From Alphaproteobacteria bacterium (GTDB taxonomy: Bacteria; Pseudomonadota; Alphaproteobacteria; Rhizobiales; Aestuariivirgaceae): DNA of 18,397 bases. Each line of letters begins with the position of its first letter. Within the stretch, counting starts at the first letter, position 1. The stretch is from positions 1 to 18,397 of the forward strand of contig JAJRRZ010000262.1 in NCBI GenBank assembly GCA_024279045.1, read 5' to 3'. The notes below the pieces were generated by a model. The model had not been told where the DNA came from. It saw only the letters and a list, made by a program, of their open reading frames with translations, and made no database searches. This document shows positions 13,372 to 18,397 of this stretch, one piece after another. The position numbers were made by a program, and so were the translations under genes.

Positions 13372-13941
13372 GTGCGCAAGGAACAGGACAAGCCTATCCT
13401 GACCATTCCCGGCGAGCCGGAAACGGCTGTTTCCGCCACCGCGGCGCATCGCGCCTCGCTGGTGGGCATCAATGATGCGCTGGCCGACAAGGGCTTCATC
13501 ACCACCACCACCGACGACCTGATCAACTGGGCGCGCACCGGTTCGCTGATGTGGATGACTTTCGGCTTGGCGTGCTGCGCGGTGGAGATGATGCAGGCGG
13601 CCATGCCGCGTTACGACATGGAGCGCTTCGGCTTTGCGCCGCGCGCCAGCCCGCGGCAGTCGGACGTGATCATCGTCGCTGGCACGCTGACCAACAAGAT
13701 GGCTCCGGCGATTCGCAAGGTCTACGACCAGATGCCCGACCCGAAGTGGGTCATCTCCATGGGTTCGTGCGCCAACGGCGGCGGATATTATCACTACTCC
13801 TACTCCGTGGTGCGTGGTTGCGACCGGGTGCTGCCGGTGGACATCTACGTGCCGGGCTGCCCACCCAGCGCGGAGGCGCTGATGTATGGCATCCTGCTGT
13901 TGCAGCGCAAGATTCGCCGCACCGGCACCATCGAGCGTTGA
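13372..13941 (+). CDS. nuoB: NADH-quinone oxidoreductase subunit B (N2 cluster)
   Basis: 189-aa peripheral subunit that holds the terminal 4Fe-4S cluster N2, the direct electron donor to quinone. The ligands are present: adjacent C68-C69 in FGLACCAVEMM, C133 in SMGSCANGGGYY, and C163 in YVPGCPPSAEAL. The start is a judgement. GTG at 13372 has GGGAGG (13359-13364) seven bases upstream, while the in-frame ATG at 13345 overlaps the end of nuoA and lacks a site, so GTG is chosen. An N-terminal region of some 40 residues before GFITTT is longer than in many homologues. nuoC begins 35 bp downstream. Confidence 0.95.
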   Translation: MRKEQDKPILTIPGEPETAVSATAAHRASLVGINDALADKGFITTTTDDLINWARTGSLMWMTFGLACCAVEMMQAAMPRYDMERFGFAPRASPRQSDVIIVAGTLTNKMAPAIRKVYDQMPDPKWVISMGSCANGGGYYHYSYSVVRGCDRVLPVDIYVPGCPPSAEALMYGILLLQRKIRRTGTIER

Positions 13942-13976
13942 TACGGTCGAGCTTTGATGCAGACGAGGCCAACGGC

Positions 13977-14636
13977 ATGGCAATGATGACGGAAGACGAA
14001 CTGCGAGACCTGGGCGAGCACGTGGCGGCATCGCTGGGTGATGCCGTATCCGACGTGCGCGTGGTGCACGGCCAGTTGCAGATGGTGGCCGATGCCGCGC
14101 GCATTCGCGAGGTGCTGCGCTTCTTGCGTGATGATGCGTCGTGCCGGTTCGTCTGCTTCACCGATATCTGCGGGGTGGACTATCCGCAGCGCGAGAAGCG
14201 CTTCGAGGTGGTCTATCATCTGCTCTCGCCCTACATCAACGCGCGGGTGCGGGTGAAGGCGCCAGTGGGTGAGGGGGAAACGATTCCCTCGGTCATCGAG
14301 GTGTTTCCCGGCGCGGAGTGGTTCGAGCGCGAGGTCTACGACATGTATGGGGTGTTCTTCACCGATCACCCCGACCTCCGGCGCATTCTCACCGACTATG
14401 GCTTCAATGGCCATCCGCTGCGCAAGGACTTTCCCGTTACCGGTTTCGTGGAAGTGCGCTACGACGAGGATCGCAAGCGGGTCATCTACGAGCCGGTGAA
14501 CTTGCAGCAGGCGTGGCGGGAGTTCGACTTTGCCTCGCCATGGAAGGGTGAGCCAGCGGTGCTGCCGGGGGACGAGAAGGCGCAGGCACAAGGGCAGGTG
14601 CAGGAGAAGGCGGAAGACGAAGGGGCTGCGTCATGA
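13977..14636 (+). CDS. nuoC: NADH-quinone oxidoreductase subunit C
   Basis: 219-aa peripheral subunit (30-kDa subunit) that packs against NuoD near the quinone-binding site; it binds no cofactor itself. The family signature is intact: EWFEREVYDMYGVFF, then HPDLRRILTDYGFNGHPLRK and DFP. The C-terminus adds a hydrophilic Gln/Glu/Lys/Ala tail of about 30 residues (KAQAQGQVQEKAEDEGAAS), typical of alphaproteobacterial NuoC. The ATG at 13977 has GAGG (13965-13968) eight bases upstream; two further methionines follow at once. The stop overlaps the nuoD start (ATGA at 14633-14636), indicating translational coupling. NuoC and NuoD are separate here, not fused as in E. coli. Confidence 0.95.
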   Translation: MAMMTEDELRDLGEHVAASLGDAVSDVRVVHGQLQMVADAARIREVLRFLRDDASCRFVCFTDICGVDYPQREKRFEVVYHLLSPYINARVRVKAPVGEGETIPSVIEVFPGAEWFEREVYDMYGVFFTDHPDLRRILTDYGFNGHPLRKDFPVTGFVEVRYDEDRKRVIYEPVNLQQAWREFDFASPWKGEPAVLPGDEKAQAQGQVQEKAEDEGAAS

Positions 14637-15829
14637 GCGAGCGCGATGTGAGCGTGCGCAATTTCACCATCAACTTCGGGCCGCAGCATCCGGCGGCGCA
14701 TGGCGTGCTGCGCCTGGTGCTGGAGCTGGACGGCGAGGTGGTGGAGCGTGCCGATCCGCACATCGGCCTGCTGCATCGCGGCACGGAAAAACTCATCGAG
14801 ACGAAGACCTATCATCAGGCGGTGCCGTATTTCGACCGGTTGGATTACGTCGCGCCGATGAACCAGGAGCATGCCTTCGTGCTGGCGGCGGAGAAGCTGC
14901 TGGGCATCGAGGTGCCGTATCGCGCGCAGGTCATCCGCGTGCTGTATTCGGAAATAGGGCGGCTGCTGTCGCACATCCTCAATGTTACCACGCAGGCCAT
15001 GGACGTCGGCGCGCTGACGCCGCCGTTGTGGGGCTTCGAGGAGCGCGAGAAGCTGATGATCTTCTACGAGCGCGCTTCCGGTTCGCGCATGCATGCGGCC
15101 TATTTCCGCATCGGCGGGGTGCATCAGGATCTGCCGCCGGAGCTGATCGACGACATCGGCGAATTCTGCGAGACGCATCCGAAGGTGCTGCAGGATATCG
15201 AGGGCCTGCTGACGGAAAACCGCATCTTCAAGCAGCGCAACGTGGACATTGGCGTCATCTCGGTGGAAGAGGCGTTCGCGCGCGGCTTTTCCGGCGTGAT
15301 GGTGCGCGGCTCCGGCGCGGCGTGGGATCTGCGCAAGAGCCAGCCCTACGAGATCTATGAGGAGCTGGACTTCAAGGTGGCGGTGGGCCGCAATGGCGAC
15401 TGCTACGACCGCTACCTGGTGCGCATGGAGGAGATGTATCAGGCCGTGCACATCATGAAGCAGTGCGTGGAGATCCTTTCCTCGCAGAAGGGGCAGGGCG
15501 AGGTGATGGTGGACAACCGCAAGGTGGCGCCACCGCGCCGGGCGGAGATGAAAACCTCCATGGAGGCGCTGATCGAGCACTTCAAGCTCTATACCGAGGG
15601 CGTGCGCGTGCCGGAAGGCGAGGTCTATGCGGCGGTGGAGGCACCGAAGGGCGAGTTCGGCGTGTATCTGGTGTCCGACGGCTCCAACCGGCCCTACCGC
15701 TGCAAGATCCGTGCGCCGGGCTTTGCGCACCTGGCGGCGCTGGACTACATGGGCCGCGGCCACATGCTGGCGGACGTTTCTGCCCTGATAGGTTCGCTGG
15801 ATATCGTGTTCGGGGAGATCGACCGATGA
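14633..15829 (+). CDS. nuoD: NADH-quinone oxidoreductase subunit D
   Basis: 398-aa peripheral subunit (49-kDa subunit), which forms the quinone pocket with NuoB. Motifs: FTINFGPQHPAAHGVLRL (11-28), IGLLHRGTEKL, YFDRLDYVAPMNQEHAF, and the C-terminal RAPGFAHLAALDYMGRGHML ending DIVFGEIDR, all matching the full family length. It overlaps nuoC by four bases at its start and nuoE by four bases at its end (ATGA, 15826-15829), so C-D-E are translationally coupled. Confidence 0.97.
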   Translation: MSERDVSVRNFTINFGPQHPAAHGVLRLVLELDGEVVERADPHIGLLHRGTEKLIETKTYHQAVPYFDRLDYVAPMNQEHAFVLAAEKLLGIEVPYRAQVIRVLYSEIGRLLSHILNVTTQAMDVGALTPPLWGFEEREKLMIFYERASGSRMHAAYFRIGGVHQDLPPELIDDIGEFCETHPKVLQDIEGLLTENRIFKQRNVDIGVISVEEAFARGFSGVMVRGSGAAWDLRKSQPYEIYEELDFKVAVGRNGDCYDRYLVRMEEMYQAVHIMKQCVEILSSQKGQGEVMVDNRKVAPPRRAEMKTSMEALIEHFKLYTEGVRVPEGEVYAAVEAPKGEFGVYLVSDGSNRPYRCKIRAPGFAHLAALDYMGRGHMLADVSALIGSLDIVFGEIDR

Positions 15830-17088
15830 GTTTCAGGCGCCTGCATCCCGAACAGCCGGACAGCTTTGCCTTCACGCCGGAGAATCTGGCGTGGGCGAAG
15901 GAGGTGATTGCGCGCTATCCCGAGGGACGGCAGGCTTCCGCCGTCATTCCGCTGCTGATGCGTGCGCAGGAACAGAACGGCGGCTGGGTCAGCGAGCCGA
16001 TGATTCGCTACATCGCCGAGATGCTGGACATGCGGCCCATCCGCGTGCTGGAGGTGGCGACTTTCTACACGCAGTTTCAGCTTCAGCCGGTGGGCAGAAA
16101 GGCGCACATCTGGGTGTGTGGCACGACGCCGTGCCGCCTGCGCGGGGCGGAAGAGCTGATCAAGGTGTGCAAGAAGCGCATTGCCGAGAAGGCGCACCAG
16201 ATCTCCGACGATGGCGATTTTTCGTGGGAAGAGGTGGAATGCCTTGGTGCATGCTCCAACGCGCCGATGATCCAGATTGGCGAGGTGGTGTATGAAGACC
16301 TCACGGCGGAGCGCTTCGAGGAAATCCTCGATGCCATCGCCGCAGCCGAAGGGCCGGAGGAATGGCCGCAGCCGGGGCCGCAGAACGGGCGCAAGTCATC
16401 GGAGCCGTTGGGTGATCTCACCTCGCTGACGGATGAGTCGCTGTTCGAGAAAGGCTCCGATGCCGAGGCGCTGATTGCCGCCGCGCTGAAGGGTGGCAAG
16501 GGTGCCGTCAAGGTGAAGGGGGGCACCAAGGCGAAGGGTACTGCCGGGACGAAATCCACCAGGGAGGCGTCCGCCACAAGGAAGCCCACCGAAAAGGCAT
16601 CAGAGGCATCTGCCAACAAAAAGGAATCTGCCGGGAAGAAGGCGGCGGCGATACCTGCGGTCACGGAAGGCGCCGCCGACAGCAGGCAGGCAGGGCAGGC
16701 GGGGGCCGGCAAGGGGGATGAAACCGCCGCGCCGCTGCATGGCCTGTTGGATGCCGAGGCGCTGAAGACAGTATCCACCCCGGCGGCGGAAACGGTGGAG
16801 AAGGCCGCGCCGAAAGAGCCGAAACTGTTCGACAAGCCGCCGGCGCAGATTGATGATCTGAAGCTGATTTCCGGCGTTGGTCCGAAGCTGGAGAAGCTGT
16901 TGCACAGCCTGGGCATCTACACCTTTGCGCAGGTGGCGAGCTGGGGTGCGGCGGAAATCAAATGGGTGGATGACCGGTTGAAATTCAAGGGGCGCATCGT
17001 GCGCGACAAGTGGGTGGAGCAGGCAGCGGCGCTGGCGCTGGGCGGCGAGGAGGAATACATCCGGCGCTTCGGCAAGAAGCCGCGGTGA
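15826..17088 (+). CDS. nuoE: NADH-quinone oxidoreductase subunit E with C-terminal helix-hairpin-helix extension
   Basis: 420 aa, against about 160-220 for minimal NuoE. Residues 1-175 are the thioredoxin-like 24-kDa subunit carrying the 2Fe-2S cluster N1a; ligands are C98 and C103 (VCGTTPCRLRG) and C139 and C143 (ECLGACSNAP). Residues about 213-335 are a low-complexity linker rich in Ala, Lys, Gly, Thr and Glu. Residues about 342-385 form a helix-hairpin-helix-like domain (DDLKLISGVGPKLEKLLHSL), followed by FKGRIVRDKWVEQA and a basic C-terminus. NuoE proteins with this kind of appended domain are known in alphaproteobacteria; the domain resembles those in ribosomal-L21-fusion and other 'GVGPKLE' proteins, and its role here is unclear to me. 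No stop or frameshift separates the parts. Confidence 0.93.
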   Translation: MSFRRLHPEQPDSFAFTPENLAWAKEVIARYPEGRQASAVIPLLMRAQEQNGGWVSEPMIRYIAEMLDMRPIRVLEVATFYTQFQLQPVGRKAHIWVCGTTPCRLRGAEELIKVCKKRIAEKAHQISDDGDFSWEEVECLGACSNAPMIQIGEVVYEDLTAERFEEILDAIAAAEGPEEWPQPGPQNGRKSSEPLGDLTSLTDESLFEKGSDAEALIAAALKGGKGAVKVKGGTKAKGTAGTKSTREASATRKPTEKASEASANKKESAGKKAAAIPAVTEGAADSRQAGQAGAGKGDETAAPLHGLLDAEALKTVSTPAAETVEKAAPKEPKLFDKPPAQIDDLKLISGVGPKLEKLLHSLGIYTFAQVASWGAAEIKWVDDRLKFKGRIVRDKWVEQAAALALGGEEEYIRRFGKKPR

Positions 17089-17106
17089 GGTTGCAAGGCC
17101 ACCCTC

Positions 17107-17129
17107 ATGCCCGGGCCTGATCCGGGCAT
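17107..17129. repeat. REP-like palindrome 1
   Basis: ATGCCCGG (17107-17114) and CCGGGCAT (17122-17129), perfect 8-bp stem with a 7-base loop, 18 bp after the nuoE stop. Same architecture as 17173-17195. Sequences of this form are scattered between genes in many alphaproteobacteria. Confidence 0.7.
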
Positions 17130-17172
17130 CCGGAGGAAAGTGGCCGCGAGTGCATGAGTGGGTGGCCGCTGG

Positions 17173-17195
17173 ATTGCCGGGACAGGTCCGGCAAT
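17173..17195. repeat. REP-like palindrome 2
   Basis: ATTGCCGG (17173-17180) and CCGGCAAT (17188-17195), perfect 8-bp stem, 7-base loop. It sits 16 bp before the small membrane ORF, so in the transcript it lies just ahead of that ORF's ribosome-binding region. A direct repeat GTGGCCGC occurs between the two palindromes (17140-17147 and 17162-17169). Confidence 0.7.
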
Positions 17196-17210
17196 GGCGG
17201 GGTGAGAGTA

Positions 17211-17456
17211 ATGGAGTGTGGCAGGCACATGAGCAGGCCGGTGTGTGAACAGGGTGAATGCCGTGCCGAGGGTGCGTGTGCGACGGGTGATTGTGTGCGC
17301 GGCGCCTTGCGCAGGTTGTTGATGGTGGCTGCCGTATTGATGGCGGTAGCGTTGGGCACGGCGCAGTGGGCGTGGCTGATGCTGGCCGGGTTGCTGCTGT
17401 TCACCGCTGCCATGCTGTGGATAATGGACAAGGTGCCGGCAAGGAACGGGGCCTGA
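17211..17456 (+). CDS. Small cysteine-rich two-helix membrane protein in the nuo operon
   Basis: About 81 aa; not a known complex I core subunit. The N-terminal 30 residues contain a regular cysteine pattern, C12-X4-C17-X5-C23-X4-C28 (CEQGECRAEGACATGDC). Two hydrophobic helices follow (RLLMVAAVLMAVALGT and WAWLMLAGLLLFTAAMLWIM), and then a short KVPARNGA tail. Alphaproteobacterial nuo operons often carry a small hypothetical ORF between nuoE and nuoF, so position suggests an assembly or accessory role; that is an inference. The start is uncertain: ATG at 17211 (GGTGAG four bases before), ATG at 17229, or an upstream ATG at 17154 that would read through a REP-like palindrome. It ends 13 bp before nuoF. 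Confidence 0.6.
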   Translation: MECGRHMSRPVCEQGECRAEGACATGDCVRGALRRLLMVAAVLMAVALGTAQWAWLMLAGLLLFTAAMLWIMDKVPARNGA

Positions 17457-17469
17457 GGGACGAGGCAGG

Positions 17470-18397
17470 ATGCTGCAGGACAGGGATCGCATATATACCA
17501 ACCTTTACGGGCTGCATGATCCGGGCCTGAAGGGAGCCTTGCGCCGCGGTGTGTATGACGGCGTGAAGGGCTTCATCGAGAATGGCCGGGAATGGATCAT
17601 CGAGCAGGTGAAGGAATCGGGCCTGCGCGGGCGTGGTGGCGCGGGCTTTCCCACCGGGCTGAAATGGTCGTTCATGCCGGCGGAGGTGGGGGATCGTCCG
17701 CATTATCTCATCGTCAATGCCGACGAATCGGAGCCCGGCACCTGCAAGGATCGCGAAATCCTGCGCCATGATCCGCACCGGCTGATCGAGGGCATAATCC
17801 TGGCGTCCTGCGCGGTGCAGGCGCATACGGCGTGGATCTATTTCCGTGGCGAATTCATTGCCGAGCGCAAGGCCTTCGAGCGTGCAGTGCAGGAAGCATA
17901 TGATGCGAAAATCCTCGGCAAGAACAGCATCTTCGGCTGGGATGTGGACATCGTGGTGCATCATGGCGCCGGAGCCTACATCTGCGGCGAGGAGACGGCG
18001 CTGATCGAATCGCTGGAGGGCAAGAAGGGCCAGCCGCGGCTGAAGCCGCCGTTTCCGGCCAATGCCGGGCTGTATGGCTGCCCGTCCACGGTGAACAACG
18101 TGGAAAGCATTGCCGACGTGGGCGAGATCCTGCGCCGGGGCGGGAGCTGGTTTGCCGGGCTGGGCCAGCCCAACAACACCGGCACGAAGCTGTTCTGCAT
18201 TTCCGGGCATGTGGAGCGCCCGTGTGTGGTGGAAGAGGAGATGGGCATCACCTTCCGCGAGCTGATCGACGCGCATTGCGGTGGCATCCCCGGCGGCTGG
18301 GACAATCTGCTGGCGGTGATCCCCGGCGGTTCGTCGGTGCGGCTGGTGCCGGCGGAGCAGATCATCGACTGTCCGCTGAACTTCGACGAGCTGCAGA
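17470..18397 (+). CDS. nuoF: NADH-quinone oxidoreductase subunit F, N-terminal part (cut by window edge)
   Basis: 309 codons visible of an expected 420-440. This is the 51-kDa peripheral subunit that oxidises NADH with FMN and the 4Fe-4S cluster N3. Visible motifs: the glycine-rich FMN/NADH segment GLRGRGGAGFPTG (51-63), LIVNADESEPGTCKDREI, and the second nucleotide-binding stretch HGAGAYICGEETALIESLEG (165-184). The N3 ligands (C-X2-C-X2-C and a later Cys) lie beyond the window. The ATG at 17470 follows GAGGCAGG immediately and gives the family N-terminus (DRIYTNLYG). The frame runs open to the last base. Confidence 0.95.
   Translation, partial: MLQDRDRIYTNLYGLHDPGLKGALRRGVYDGVKGFIENGREWIIEQVKESGLRGRGGAGFPTGLKWSFMPAEVGDRPHYLIVNADESEPGTCKDREILRHDPHRLIEGIILASCAVQAHTAWIYFRGEFIAERKAFERAVQEAYDAKILGKNSIFGWDVDIVVHHGAGAYICGEETALIESLEGKKGQPRLKPPFPANAGLYGCPSTVNNVESIADVGEILRRGGSWFAGLGQPNNTGTKLFCISGHVERPCVVEEEMGITFRELIDAHCGGIPGGWDNLLAVIPGGSSVRLVPAEQIIDCPLNFDELQ

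Noticed and set aside
16917..17501. Minus-strand frame across the end of nuoE and the small ORF
   Set aside because: Its sequence is the translation of REP-like palindromes and of the antisense of nuoE; no ribosome site or family.

Overview
The window looks like a chromosomal segment of a GC-rich alphaproteobacterium. The evidence is an alphaproteobacterial-style nuo operon: nuoA-B-C-D-E, then a small membrane ORF, then nuoF, with a NuoE carrying a long Ala/Lys linker and a C-terminal helix-hairpin-helix domain. A MoeB-like E1 with an 'NPLTG' tail and short REP-type palindromes of the ATGCCCGG/CCGGGCAT kind point the same way. The genus cannot be read from the sequence. An electron-transfer ferredoxin of the DmsB/HycB/AorA type at the left edge hints at redox or partly anaerobic metabolism.

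Layout, left to right. (1) 1-209, minus: N-terminal part of a 4Fe-4S ferredoxin, divergent from (2) 541-2393, plus: cysK and a MoeB/ThiF-like adenylyltransferase that has lost its usual zinc cysteines. (3) 2394-2736: an AT-richer interval with a possible decayed ORF, ending in a strong Fur-box match. (4) 2737-7099, plus: a three-gene ABC importer (PgtC/AfuA-like binding protein, fused double permease, ATPase with C-terminal TOBE-like region), closed by a bidirectional terminator. (5) 7152-11126, all minus: a DUF5335-like protein, a corrinoid (B12) protein, an unrecognised single-pass membrane protein, and a betaine/cobalamin-type homocysteine S-methyltransferase. (6) 11153-11489: two diverged head-to-tail copies of a structured element of about 170 bp. 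(7) 11566-12168, minus: a PsiE-family membrane protein. (8) 12440-12516: tRNA-Asp(GUC), followed by a 47-bp direct repeat. (9) 12989-18397, plus: the start of the complex I (nuo) operon, cut inside nuoF.

How the genes work together: cysK supplies cysteine, and the E1 enzyme activates sulfur-carrier proteins for molybdopterin or related cofactors. The importer is probably iron-regulated. The corrinoid protein and the homocysteine methyltransferase belong to one-carbon/methionine metabolism. The nuo genes encode the peripheral arm of respiratory complex I.

The most interesting signal is the tandem element at 11153-11489. Each copy folds into the same nested, branched structure, and the two copies differ by at least five fully compensatory base-pair changes. 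This is what a conserved structured RNA (or a palindromic mobile element selected for folding) would show. I do not recognise it as a known riboswitch or RNA family.
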